This document shows, in pieces, positions 34,292-45,179 of a stretch of DNA of 64,000 nt. The stretch comes from Gnetum montanum (taxonomy: Eukaryota; Streptophyta; Gnetopsida; Gnetales; Gnetaceae). Position 1 is the stretch's first letter; every line of letters starts with the position of its first letter. The notes beneath the pieces are model-generated. The model saw only the letters and a list, made by a program, of their open reading frames with translations, searched no databases and was not told where the DNA came from. A program made the translations under genes and the position numbers. The stretch covers positions 292,222 through 356,221 of the forward strand of contig MNCI01002152.1 in NCBI GenBank assembly GCA_015680685.1, given 5' to 3'.

Positions 34292-34413
34292 GTAATGCTT
34301 ACTTTGCTATTGTTTGCTATCTTATGCTACGCTAGGCAGTGTAGTGTATTGTAGCATCTACTTTGAGCTAATTTGTTTTGGAACTACGCAAACATGCTTC
34401 TTTGCTAGCAAAG
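34292..34413 (+). other. inferred intron of the antisense gene
   Basis: It begins GTAATGC and ends TAGCAAAG. Removing 122 bases joins KRFR to EEEEGDEQVSTLK in one frame, although 34408 also offers an AG. It contains TTATGCTACGCTAGG, the motif found in the E3 U3. Confidence 0.6.
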
Positions 34414-34915
34414 GAAGAAGAAGAAGGCGATGAACAAGTGTCGACCCTTAAGACAAGGGCGAAAAATGACGATATGGAGGCCCCAGTCAAAAATATGGGA
34501 GCTCCTGTTTCTAGGGTAGGGTCTCTTATCATTAGGGAGCCTCGTATCAATGAAGAGGCACCTCCATTGAATAAAAAATATGTTTTTCTACTGAAAGGAA
34601 AGGCACCAATGCATGAGGAAGGGGCTCGTATGGAGTTGGCAGGGCCCTCCATCAAAGCTACCGCCATCGTCTTGCATTAGCAAGAAGAAAGATTGTAGCT
34701 AGATGTTGGTGAGTTCGGCGATACGTCTGTCTTATTGTAGTCCATTTTGGCCATTGATGATATGCTTAGTCATGTAATAGTTGTTACTGCTGATATCATA
34801 GGACCCCCTCCAATTCCTACAGAGTCATGGGCCAAGATCCCTAACAAGTTTGCGTTCGTGCAAGGACTTGTCGATGACATGATCAAACGCCTTCAGCAGG
34901 TGGACCCTGATGCAG

Positions 34916-35019
34916 GTAAGTAGTAGTATTAAATGCTCCTATGTTGTTACGCTAAAATTTTTTGAGTTTGTTAATTTTGTGATGCTAACGCGATTGTTAC
35001 GCTCTCTATGTCGAGGTAG
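34916..35019 (+). other. inferred intron of the antisense gene
   Basis: It begins with the consensus donor GTAAGT after GATGCAG and ends CGAGGTAG. The 104 bases are T-rich with several stops and include GTTACGCTAAAA and GTTACGCTCTC. Removal joins VDPDA to ASWLKWDLA in the frame of the 35052-35606 open stretch. Confidence 0.75.
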
Positions 35020-35843
35020 CCTCTTGGCTCAAATGGGACCTGGCATGACCTATGAAAGTTGGCATTGTGCCTACACTCTCACTTGATGTGACCGAGGTGC
35101 CTCATCACATGTTCGATGAGGCTTACAAGTGTGTCTTGCACTCAGCATGCTCTTTGTGGGAGTATAAGTGCATCAACGAGGACCTGTGGAAATGGGTCCA
35201 AAGGGCTAAGCAAAGAGAGGCTGACCTGGTCGCTGAGGTGGAGGATCTCAGGTTGAGGAACGAGTTTCTCGTAAACTGTAACCATGATACTGAGGACTGG
35301 AACAAGGTTGTAGATGACTATGCTAGATTTTGGACTGTCGTGCATCATAACATTGAATCCACTCGCAAGATAATCGAACAACAAATGCAGATGGACTTGC
35401 TAGCCCAGAAGTGTCAAGACATGAAAGATATCAGTGCCAAGGTTTTCAAATGGGGGCGAACCCAGAGAAACTACAAACATGTGTACAAGTTGGAGAATGA
35501 TGCCTATCAAAAACTGTACAAAGGCGTTGCTGTGGAGGCATTCACATATGAAGCATTCGTGAATGCCATTGATGCTTCTGAGGCCTACGCTAAGTTCAAA
35601 GAGTAGGTGAAGGTTACAGAATCTCTTGACTTGAAAGTGGACCTTCCTACAGGAGAGACCGCAACTGCCTCCCTTTTCCCAAGACCTCTAAGATGGATGA
35701 CCGTGGACAGGGAGAGAGCCGCTGCTACGAATGCTGAACCTAGCAACAAGAGTTGGATGGAAATCATGATGGAGGAGGTTTGGCATCACCTCAGGCTCGG
35801 TTTAGATTAGATACCCTTTGAGATCGATGCAGGCCCCTCCCAA

Positions 35844-35929
35844 GTTAGTCGCTTTACTATGTAGATGCTCATGCTATGTTATAGTTTGCATTTTTTGACC
35901 TAACTAACTACTTCATTCCTACGATGTAG
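35844..35929 (+). other. inferred intron of the antisense gene
   Basis: It begins GTTAGTC and ends CTACGATGTAG. The 86 bases have a TAACTAACTA branch-type run about 30 bases before the acceptor and a T-rich part. Removal joins DAGPSQ to APDEGARPVEE in frame, leading to the acidic C-terminus. Confidence 0.72.
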
Positions 35930-36239
35930 GCTCCAGATGAGGGTGCAAGGCCCGTGGAGGAAAGGAATGAAGAATCAACAAAAGGCAACACAAGGAAGGA
36001 TGATGCACAAGAAGATGAAGTGGAGGCGAGTGGCGAGGATGATGCAAACAGAGACAACCCAAGACAGCATAGGATTTTTTTTTTGAAATTCTTGAAATTT
36101 TAAAATGTTGAAATTTTGTAAAAGTTTTGCAAACATTACCAACAGGAGAAAGTTTTGAATAAAATGAAAGACCTCAAAAAAGAAATTAATTTTGTGTTCA
36201 CTTGTGTATCATGTAAAGTTTTCATGCTTTCATATGCTC

Positions 36240-36420
36240 GTTTTAGGCCATTTTGGGCCATTGCGTAACATGCCAGAAGGATTATATGTTAACAAAGAGA
36301 AAAGCAATGATGCTAGTTTTAGGCCATTTTGGGCCATTGCCAAAAGAGATAGTACATTAACAAAGGAAAAAGCGATGATGCTAGTTTTAGGCCATTTTGG
36401 GCTGTAGCGTAGCATGCCAA
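36240..36420. repeat. three GGCC-palindrome repeats at the 3' end of the antisense gene
   Basis: GTTTTAGGCCATTTTGGGCC starts at 36240 and 36316 and, with one change at the end, at 36384. Flanks are also related (AACAAAGA, ATGATGCTA). Spacing is 76 and 68 bases. Each unit can form a GGCC/GGCC hairpin. They lie just after the AATAAA, at the meeting point of the antisense gene and the sense protease. Confidence 0.8.
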
Positions 36421-36479
36421 AAGGACAACATGGTAAAAGAACAAAGAAGTGATGAATGTATAAGGGATGGAAATTGGCA

Positions 36480-37340
36480 GGAAGTAGTAGGGTTGCTATG
36501 CTATGTGTAGCTGCCTCTTGATCCATAGTGGGTTGATTGGAACATGAGGCCAAGGTGTTTCGCGAGGGCCCTCGTTCACATCATTGTCCTCCACTTGGAA
36601 GGGCAACTCAACCCATGCGTTTTCAATTTGGCAGTCGGCTCGCTAGGCCGATCCTTCCATTGCATGATTAATGCATGCATGAGAAGGTGCCTCACTCTTG
36701 AAGGTTGTGACCTCCAAGTCCTACACCATGTCTACGTTACTGATTGCTTGCATTACTAATTCATCACCATGGATCACCACCTCCCTACCTGTGTATAGTA
36801 AGTGGATTTCCTGGTGTATAGGTGAGGAGAAAACCCTAAGTCTTCCAAAGATTAGGTTAAACCTAGGCATTTCCATGACCACGATGAATGTTGCATCTAT
36901 GGGGAACTAGTCCCCTACTATGAATTTTATGTGAACTGTGCCCTTCACCAAGATGCATGCCCCATTGAAGGACCTTAGACATGATGTCGTTGTGGGTTTG
37001 ATCTGGTCAACCAATCCCAACTTGTCCATAATAGGGAAGGGAATGACGTTTGTGGTAGCCCCATCATCAACATGTACCCTTTGGATTCGATGTTGGCCAA
37101 CCCGAATTATCATGAAGAGAGGCACTGTAGTCACCTGGCCCCCTTCGGGATCTTCCCTAATGGCATCGTTACTGAAAGTCAATTGAGGTGGCATGGACTC
37201 CATGGGTACATAGAGAAGCATGACTGAATGGATCGCTTCCTCTTCCGTTGGCATGTTCTCGTCAACTGGAACCACCGTTAACATGTGGATTAGAGCCTCA
37301 CGGTGGGGTATAGATGTCATGATTAGGTCATACAAGCTCA
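36480..37340 (-). pseudogene. E3 aspartic protease
   Basis: The open part 36907-37335 shows PPQLTFSNDAIREDP, TVPLFMIIRVGQHRIQRV, HVDDGATTNVIPF (active-site loop), IMDKLGL and LVKGTVHIKFIVGD. It continues as MPRFNLIFGRLRVF toward 36820, matching the second retropepsin signature. The active-site triplet is D-D-G, where D-T/S-G is usual. The order after a Tat-type gag supports the call. RT would normally follow directly, but here the antisense gene region intervenes. Confidence 0.85.
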
Positions 37341-39800
37341 GTGTAGCATTTTTCTAATTTAGAGCTTACTTGACTTTGGTGAGGGCATTCAGAAGGTATT
37401 GGCCACCCCCTTGTTTGACACTGTCCTCCTCTTTGATTCGTCCCAGAAGACAAATCTCCTGAGGAGAGGTGACTTCAGATTTGGGTTCAAATCCTTGTCG
37501 GCAAGGTGATGCAGGTTGCATAGTTATGTCGACCTTCGTCTTTGGGGGTGAAGGTGTAGATGTAAGGGGTGAAGACATGGGCTTGGGGATATCCTTGACG
37601 ATACTTCCCTTCGATGTCTCACCCACCAAGTGGACTTCTCGCCTTGCAAGGTGAGTAGGTTGTTCAGCTTTGTTGCACGAGATAAGGCCCGTCGAAGGCA
37701 TTGGCCCCCTGATGATGAATGGAGCTAGAGGTGTTAATTGATGGGACTACATGGCTCCGCTAATAGGTGGCACAAAGGTGGATGCCCATGGTGGGACTTT
37801 CAAGACAAATGACTGCTGCGAGCTTGGGCCAACCGCTGGTGTTGCTGGTGCACTATGCTAAGGTACACAAACCACGAATGGCTACCAAGGTGGCCTAGGA
37901 TCATTTTCAATGTTGATAGCATTGATGACATAACTGAAATTACTGATGCTGAGGGGATCCATGTAGACATACATAAATTGGTTTTCAGGGTGCACTGGGG
38001 TTGCTTTCGTCTAGCACCAGTTTCCCCTGGTTGATTAATCTTTGGATGTCATCCTGCAACGCTAGACAGTAATCGGTGTTGTGACCACACTATTCGTGGT
38101 AGTTACAAAACCTATCTAGCCACTATGGTTTTTGGGGCCTTACCCTTGTCCTTCTTTGTGAAGGTGTTTTTGTAAGTGACATAGGCCGGGTCTTTTCTTG
38201 CCTCAGCCACGTCCTGTATGCTCTTAGTCTGAGCGAAAGCCTGACTAAGAGAGCAAGGAGCGAGCTAGTACAATTTGGACTTGATGAAGTCATTCACTAT
38301 GCCCTTAAAGATGGCCAACACGTGGGCCTCCGTGATGGGCTAATGGATTTTGTTAAGGATTGCACTCCAACGTTGAATGAACTTTTGGACTGGTTCTAGC
38401 AGGTCTTGCTTCACGCTCATCAACTGATCTAGTATGGTTTCTGGCCTCAAGTTGTACTTGAAGCATGTCACGAACTAGGTCAAGAGCTCTTCCAAAGTTG
38501 AAATGGATGAGCGTGGAAACACGTGATACCAATCAAGGGCTTTCCTAGCTAGGGACATGGTGAAGATGCAAATGATCGTGTATGGCCATTGTTGTAATAG
38601 CAAAGACTCAAACCTGAAGGTGACAAGATGTGCATTGGGATCTCCCTCCCCATCATACTTCATGAAATGTGGGAGAGACATCCTTGGGGGTAGTGTCAAA
38701 GTAGGGATTGCAGGGCTGATAGGGTCATCCTGGTAGAAGTCCATGACTTGTACCATGTCATACCCAGCAACTTTGAGGCATGAGGCATTTTATTTCCTTA
38801 GTGATGGTTTGGATAAGCTGGAATGCTTGATCCAAACCCAGCAGTGTTGTGGATGGCTAGGGAGCTACAGAGGCAGCTCCCACTAGTGGTATGGTGGGGG
38901 TGGTAGCCTGACCCATTGGTGGTACCATTGGGATGACCCCCGTAAGCAGTGCTGCTTGTGTTGTCCACCACCAAGTAGGTGGTGTTGTTAAGGCGGCAAC
39001 CACAGGTTGGGCTACCAGGTAGACTACTTATGTCACCGGTGATGTAGAACATAGCCCTATGTTAGGTTGTACTGACTACGAGGCTTGATGTATTTGAGAG
39101 TACATGTAGTAAGACATTTGTGATGGTTGTGGGGTAGGAAAAGAAGCAAATGGGTCCCACCATGTGGATGGGCCAGGGCCAGCCATAGTGGGTGGAATAG
39201 ACATGAGTGTAGGGATAGAGACAGAATTCATGTATGTTTGTGAAGTTGGCATGGCATGAACATGTGGCAGGGTAGCCATGGTTGGTGTATTATGTGCCAT
39301 AGGAATAGATTGCTGAATAGCCTGCAAAGGAATAGTAGTTGCAAACGGAATAAGCGAAATAGGCGAGGACGGTCATTGAAATGCCACAGGATTGGCGTGG
39401 CTACCCATAGCAGTAGGTAATCGTGGGTTGCGGAAGTGTAGGTGTAATTAAAAATAGAATCGTAAGAGACGACAGCTTGGCCCAGAAGGACTGGGTAGGA
39501 GGGACAGGAGCGAGGCCAGTTAGATCTCCCTCATCCGATTGGGAATCAAGTTCCTCCTGCCCATCCTGGAAAGCATCATCTTGGTTGGACGTTGTGTCCT
39601 ATTGCTCCCTAAGCCTAGCCAACTGGATTAGTTAGTCTAGAAGCCTTTGGTAAGCTTGTGTTGAAGGTAAAGAAACACTGGGAGTAGGCAAAATTTCCTT
39701 CCCATTATAGTAAGCAAAATCGAAGTTGCATTTTTCTTTGAGTTCGTGTAAATACAAGGGTAGACTTTCTTGCACCTTTGCACAGAGGAAGCTATAATGC
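37341..39800 (-). pseudogene. E3 gag
   Basis: From the N-terminus (about 39800) come an acidic/glutamine-rich part (DDAFQDGQEELDSQSDEGD), a long P/S/T-rich region (39330-38800) and the conserved gag core: LPHFMKYDGEGDPNAHLVTF, FTMSLARKALDWYHVFPRSS and ISTLEELLT (38756-38475). The core continues to about 38290 (LEPVQKFIQRWSAILNKI). The nucleocapsid reads RFCNYHE-stop-CGHNTDYCLALQDDIQ (about 38110-38030), the knuckle form typical of Tat-like gags. Stops and frame changes occur throughout. Confidence 0.85.
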
Positions 39801-40071
39801 TCGTGTTTCTAGGCCAATTCCTTAGGTCCTCATTTTTTGATTCTAAGAGATCGACATGCCTCCAACATCAGATTGAGTGGTTGTTTGGCTCCAATAGTGT
39901 CTTGAACTATGATGGGGACTTCGACATTGAAGGGAACTTCCACATTGAAGGCATTGGCAGAAGTAGTTGAAAAAGTCATTATTAAGTAAGTAATTATGCA
40001 AAAAGGTGAAAAAGTTATGCAAAAGAGTGTGAACAAACAAGGAAATCGAAAAACAACAAGAAAGAAGGATT

Positions 40072-40640
40072 TACGTCTTGTCGGATTCCAGAGGAACCGT
40101 CGAGACGACTGATAGGTGTCACATTTATGCCAGTGCATGATAGGATGCACAACACATGCAATACTAACATAAGATGGGAAAGCTAGCTAGCGACGAAGAA
40201 GGCTTTGCGTCTCGTAGGATCCCTGAGGGACTGTTGAAGCGACCGCTCTATACCATGCAAGATGGGGTACATAACACATGCAAGACTACTGTAAGATGGG
40301 AAAGCTAACTAGTAGTCAAGAAGGCTTTACATCTCGTAGGATCCTTGAGGGACTGTCAAAGCGATCGATCTATACCACGCGAGATGGGGTACAGAGCGCA
40401 TGCAAGAAAACCGTAAGACAGGCAAGATAACTAATGGTCAAGAAGGCTTTGCGTCTCATAGGATCCTCGAGGGACCATCGAAGCAACCGATATGTACCAC
40501 ATGGGATGGGGTACAGAACACATGTAAGACTACCATAAGATGAGCTAGTTAGCTAGCAATCGAAGGCCTTGTGTTCTGTAGGGCTCCCGAGGAACTATTG
40601 AGGTGACCGATCTACACTGCACAAAGTGCAAACAACTACA
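40072..40640 (-). repeat. 122-bp tandem repeats in the E3 leader
   Basis: About 4.6 units start near 40072, 40205, 40327, 40449 and 40569. The core reads GTCTCGTAGGATCC, GAGGGACTGT, ATGGGGTACA and GAAGGCTT. They lie between the primer site and gag. Tandem repeats in untranslated parts are known for Tat/Ogre elements. The middle units are about 80-85 percent alike by eye. Confidence 0.88.
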
Positions 40641-40724
40641 AAAGGGTGTCACATTTACGCTTATGCATATCAAGATGCAGAAGGCTCACAGAACTACGTG
40701 ACACATGGAAAAGGAATCAAAAGG

Positions 40725-40747
40725 CCCTCCTTCTAGTGCTAGAAAAT
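40725..40747 (-). promoter_or_regulatory. E3 primer binding site region
   Basis: On the minus strand the sequence after the 5' LTR reads ATTTTCTAGCACTAGAAGG then AGGG. It differs from the tRNA-Asp-like sites of E2 and E5. I believe related Tat elements carry a CTGGCGCTAGAAGGAGGG-like site, which would need only transitions to give this, but I cannot name the tRNA with certainty. Confidence 0.5.
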
Positions 40748-42358
40748 TGTAGTGACTAAAAACTTCGGTGGCTAGAAAACAATGAGGGATTGGCAGGTGC
40801 GACAGTTTCAACCCCATAACCACCGAAGGGCCATGCTAGGTGTGTGTGGATACAGGGCACCCTAAACGATTTGGTTGATCAGACAGGGACTTAATCGGTG
40901 TCTATATAGCCTTTTGCAACATATGGTTTTGAAAATGGGGATGAAAATGCGAAATAATGCTTGAGAGTAAATAAAGTAGAAAAAAATAATGTAAAATGCG
41001 AAAATAAGTAGGAAACAAGGTAAAATATAGTTAGAAAAATGCACCACTACGGAGCTACAAGCTTGCTCTGTCAAGGTGGATACAGTTGATTGCACAACAT
41101 GGTGGAGTGCAGAGATCCTGAGAGTAACCAAGACATGTAGAGAAAAATAGGTTGTGCACTTGGGCGTACCCTTGGGCGTTGACAATGCAGGGATTCTACC
41201 AAGGTGGTAGAAAGGGAGATAGAACAAGATGCCAGCTAAATATGCAAACTGTTTGCAGTGTCAAACAAAAAGCTTACAATGCTCAGTGCTCGATGTTATG
41301 ATGCTTGCTTTTTGAACCTCTAGAGATAGTCTAACAACCCCCTTTTTTGATTGCTACTCATTGGGGTATTTATAGGGCTAAAGGGCACACAAAAGGGGCA
41401 ATTTGGATGCCACGTGCCCTGGGCCCACATTAACTTGCTGGTGCCACACGTGCCATGTATGAACATTGGACCTGCAAAACCATTGTAATGCGAGCCAGTT
41501 ATGCCATAACTGTGAGCCTACCACACCGTAATTGCATCGTCAGCATCTGGAGACGTGTGTCAACGGTCCAATTAGGTGAAGTGAATTGATGTTGCACAAC
41601 CACCCACATGCCTTGATGTGCTTTGTAGCATAGCATGCTTAGCATAGCATAGCATCTTGTCATGTGTTCCACTACATGTGTGTTGCATGCTTGCTATGCT
41701 ATGCTACGCTACGTAGCGTAGCGTAGCGTAACAACTGGCCTTAGTCACGAAAGCTTTGCCGATTTGCAAAGTTTGCTTCTTGCGATGCAAGACTTGTGAA
41801 GTTTGTTGTTTCTGCCCTTTAAGCTACCTTCTATCTCTTCTACAGGATTGCTACGCCTCACTGCACCATGTAGCTCAGTGTAGCATAGCAGCAGACATGG
41901 TCTGCCACTTCCTGATGGAAAGGGAGATTGTTGAAGGACTTGAAATTGGGCATGGGGATTGGCTGTGAAGCTGTTGCCATGCTACGCTATGTCACATGGC
42001 ATAGCATAACATAGCACTCCATTCTACAATCATCTTCTGAAGCTTGCTACGCTACATAGCTCAGCATAGTGTAGCGTAGCAGACTTCATGACTTAGAAAA
42101 CTTGCCAAACTATTTCACACATCTAGAATGCTGCTGCCAACTCTGTGCATCATTTCTGAGCAGGCTGTCGGCTGGGCAGGCTACTTAGGTGGGCAGGCGG
42201 GATGATCTGTAGAGCCTATTTTCACCTAAAGTAGAAAATTTGCCAAACTATCCAGCCTTAATTCAGAGTGTTCTCTTCTTGAAGAACTGTCGTGGTGCTT
42301 GTGCGAATTGCAAGGCCTGGTGAAGCAAGAATGACTTCAAATTTTTTGGGGTGTTTCA
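40748..42358 (-). mobile_element. E3 5' LTR
   Basis: This LTR is 1,611 bases, from TGAAACACCCC (42358, minus) to AGTCACTACA (40748). The TATAAATA box is at 41367-41374. The U3 palindrome matching 25295-25338 is at 41691-41734; its arms differ from perfect pairing at three positions, all G-T type. It has about 60 bases near 41085-41140 not present in the 3' LTR. It is followed by CTAAT. Confidence 0.94.
41630..42085. repeat. palindrome cluster (TACGCTA type) in the U3 of the E3 5' LTR
   Basis: This cluster repeats that of the 3' LTR, with the main hairpin at 41691-41734 and further GCTACGCTA/TAGCGTAGC palindromes near 41875, 41980-42010 and 42045-42085. Presence in both LTRs shows it was part of the element when it inserted. 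Confidence 0.85.
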
Positions 42359-42363
42359 CTAAT
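42359..42363. repeat. TSD CTAAT, right copy, of element E3
   Basis: An exact match to 24416-24420; E4 sequence follows. Confidence 0.95.
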
Positions 42364-44199
42364 GAAAGCCAAAAAAAGCATAGAAGGATGGAAAAAAACA
42401 TGGAAGAGAATTTTAGTTCAAGGGAGAGGAGGTATATTGGATTTGAATGAGTGGATAATACCAAAGGAAAGAAAATCTAGACATTAAGAAGGGAAAGTCA
42501 TGAGATCAATTGCAAAAATGACTAAGGGATAGGAAGTTTAACTTTGAAAGACCAAGGGGTGTGCTAGTGGTACTCCCCAAAGCATGCTCATGCCAATAAT
42601 GCCCTTGCATGCTCTCATCCTAGAGAGTACATAAGCACTAAGGATGATTAATGTTCATTAAAATTTAAAAATGAAATCCACATGAGAGATCAACATAGGA
42701 TTATATCACATTCCATAGTAGACACATCAATTAACCATGATAGAAGGAAGTGAGGTGATCAATGATGAGGTTATAATGATGGGAGAGAGAGAATGGAAAG
42801 ATATTCTCATCCTAGTTACATGAAGTCCTTATGAAATTTGTGATTAAGATGATTTGATACCATTCCATCTTTAGTTGAGACCTATTCCAACCACATGTAA
42901 TGAGTTCACATTACCATATGCTAACCCTTTGATAATCAAGAGTTTATGAAAATCCTTAAAGGATAACCACCACTCCAAGAAAATAAAGAAATAAAAGCAA
43001 GAAGATAGGAAGGACCTTAGTTAGAGGGGTGTATTTAGATATATGTACATGTCTTTCTAGCCCCATAACCAATGCTTGTAGTCCATTATTTGGTCTAAGG
43101 GATGTGCTTTGAATTATCATATTTTTTTGGAGCCACACCATGCAAAGACATGCTTTTTTTTATGGTTGACAATAGTAGTGGTGAGAGAATAATGGAGAGA
43201 ATCATAAAACTCCATAAAGAAGTTGGAAATAAAAGATGAAAAATCCTCTTGAAGTCACACACTTGTCTCTTCCTACTTGGTCTATTGTGAGTGTATTAAG
43301 TAACTAGATCATTGATTACTTTAAGTTTTAATTATGGAAGGACCTCATGCTTCCACGATATAGAGCCTTAAAGTGTTTGATGGAATGGATGGATGTCATG
43401 GACTCACTACCTGATATCATCATAAAATCAAAAATTTATTAATTAAGGACATAATCCCAAGATGAAATTTGGTCATTTAGTGATCAATCATAACATTAAA
43501 TTTTGCATTCATTAACTACCAATAGTAGTAGCAATGATGGAAAAAACTCAACATTTCATATGAATGAAATAAAATGAAACAAAATAACATAGAAGAAAAA
43601 AAATAAAATAAAAAATATATAAGAAGTTGTAAAATATTAAAGAAAATGGAAAAACATATGAAGAATAGTGTAAAAAAAAAGTTAAAAAATTAGGTAGCCT
43701 ACATAGAATGTTAACATCGGTGATCATATCCCTCACGATTGAGTTGAAAGGGAGAGATCTAAAAAATAGAGCATGCTTGTCCCATTGATTGAGATGTTAG
43801 TGTCACTAGTTATGCTAGTTTCTAGAAAGGGATTTATTTATTGGATGTTGACTAGTAATTGTTTTTCTTAGCTTGAAGGATGGTAAATTGTTATGGCACT
43901 AAAAGGAAAAGTTGTTTGTATGATGTAAGGTCCTTCCCATAGCATGTAAGACTTTGTACATTGTAGTACATGCATGAGGTTCTAGTAAAGAACCTTATCA
44001 CCTAATTGGAATTTAAACCTCCTTATTTTTATGTAATGACATTTTTTCGCATGTCCCTTGTGCACTTCATTCATAGATAGCGCTATTTATTAGTTTCCAT
44101 CTATCATGATTAGTGTCATTAAGTGTTCATTTTGTGTTAGAATTAGATTGAGGTCAAGCTCATAAGATGTTGATAGTGTATGAAGCTTAGCCTAAATTG
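42364..44199 (-). other. E4 post-pol non-coding region
   Basis: AT-rich, without a coding frame. ACTCCCCAAAGCATGCTCATG near 42571 matches CCTCCCCAAAGTAGGCTCATG at 53837 in E5. The block near 43030-43080 (catgtctttctagccccata) matches 54292 in E5. Poly-A-rich stretches at 43560-43690 correspond to 54840-54940 in E5. Confidence 0.65.
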
Positions 44200-45000
44200 G
44201 AAGTATTGGTAGTTTCTTGTACACCAACTCATGGGGAGAATAACCTATAAGAAGTTTTCATGTTTATCGATAAGCCCATAGAGACTCATTGAGTTTCTTG
44301 CTCAAATCCTTCCTATATTTACTAATAGTGTGTGTTAGTATCCTACTTATTTCCCTATTAGTAACTTTAGCTTAACTATTAGCTTGAGGGTGATAGAGAG
44401 TTGTTAATTTATGTTTCACCTCTAAGCATTTCATTAATTTTTGAAAAGTAGCACCTATGAAATGAGTTCCATTATTAGAAATAAGTGCCCTTGGAACATC
44501 AAACCTATTTACCACACTTTGTTGGACAAAGTATGCTATAGTAGAAGATGAACAATCGGTGATGGTTGTAGCTTCAACCCATTTGGTATAATAGTAAATT
44601 GCTATGATGATGTATGCCTTCTTGTTGGACATGGCTTTGATTAACCCCATGAAGTTAATGCCCCAAAGGTCAAAAGGCTCCAATGGTTGGAGCCACTGTT
44701 TGGGTCCTTTCATTCATATAGTCCTTCCTTCATCTATTTGGCATCGCTTACACAAATGGAAAAATTGATAGACATATCTGAATATTATTAGCTAGTAATA
44801 TCTTACCATGAGGATTTTCACCACAATCCTCCTTCTTATGTAACGGCCTTGCAAGGACCTTCATGAGCATCCTGGAGGATCCATAGTTGATTAGCATTAG
44901 GCATGCATGACTGTACCAAGCCCTCAATGTAATCCTTGTAAAGGTTGCCCCATATATCCATGTAATGCTTGGCTTGGTAAAGAAACTATTTCTTCTTCCT
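44200..45000 (-). pseudogene. E4 integrase
   Basis: The open stretch 44372-44713 gives PFDLWGINFMGLI (first catalytic Asp region), YYYTKWVEATTITDC, SSTIAYFVQQSVVNRF, ISNNGTHFIGATFQKL and LTTLYHPQANS. The second catalytic Asp (usually in DNG) is Asn. The zinc-binding N-terminal part (44720-45000) is frameshifted. Strong match to E5 integrase at 55556-55900. Confidence 0.85.
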
Positions 45001-45179
45001 ATTGTTCCATTCTTGAGGAGTCTCCTGAGTGAATAAATAGGAGAGGAATTCTTTGTACCAATTAGGACCTTCAGGATTCTAAACCTTAATAGGTTTTCCA
45101 AAGAGCAATTCATTTGGGAATTGAACAAATAAAGATCCCTCGTCCTCTTTGCTATCTCATGGAAACCAAGACAAGTGAT

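Larger units (their letters stand above)
31692..36103 (+). pseudogene. antisense multi-exon gene inside E3, product unknown
   Basis: A plus-strand gene lies between protease and RT of minus-strand E3. The possible start is MAPKTHLALARVEEAKK at 31692; structure up to about 33230 is unclear. From 33229 one frame holds through three GT-AG introns (34292-34413, 34916-35019, 35844-35929) to a TAA at 36101-36103, about 850 codons. I count 14 in-frame stops from 33578 on (10 TAG, 3 TGA, 1 TAA), each one transition from a sense codon, and see no clear frameshift. Segments: MDLFVAPNLGVPATEM; FHMHVQGMRVVIEINDQLF; a proline/glutamate linker (34190-34560); a helical part (READLVAEVEDLRLRNEFLV, at 35212); an acidic C-terminus. 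AATAAA at 36158-36163. Some Tat elements carry extra antisense ORFs; this may be one. No known domain recognised. Confidence 0.72.
24421..42358 (-). mobile_element. E3: full-length Tat-like Ty3/gypsy element with an extra antisense gene
   Basis: E3 is 17,938 bases on the minus strand, with LTRs at 40748-42358 (5') and 24421-25920 (3') and the TSD CTAAT. Sense order: LTR, leader with 122-bp repeats, gag, protease, [antisense gene region], RT, RNase H, second archaeal-type RNase H, integrase, repeat-bearing 3' region, LTR. The second RNase H and the gag knuckle style are hallmarks of the Tat lineage. The length fits Tat elements, which are often large. All coding regions carry stops. It was inserted into E4. 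Confidence 0.93.
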
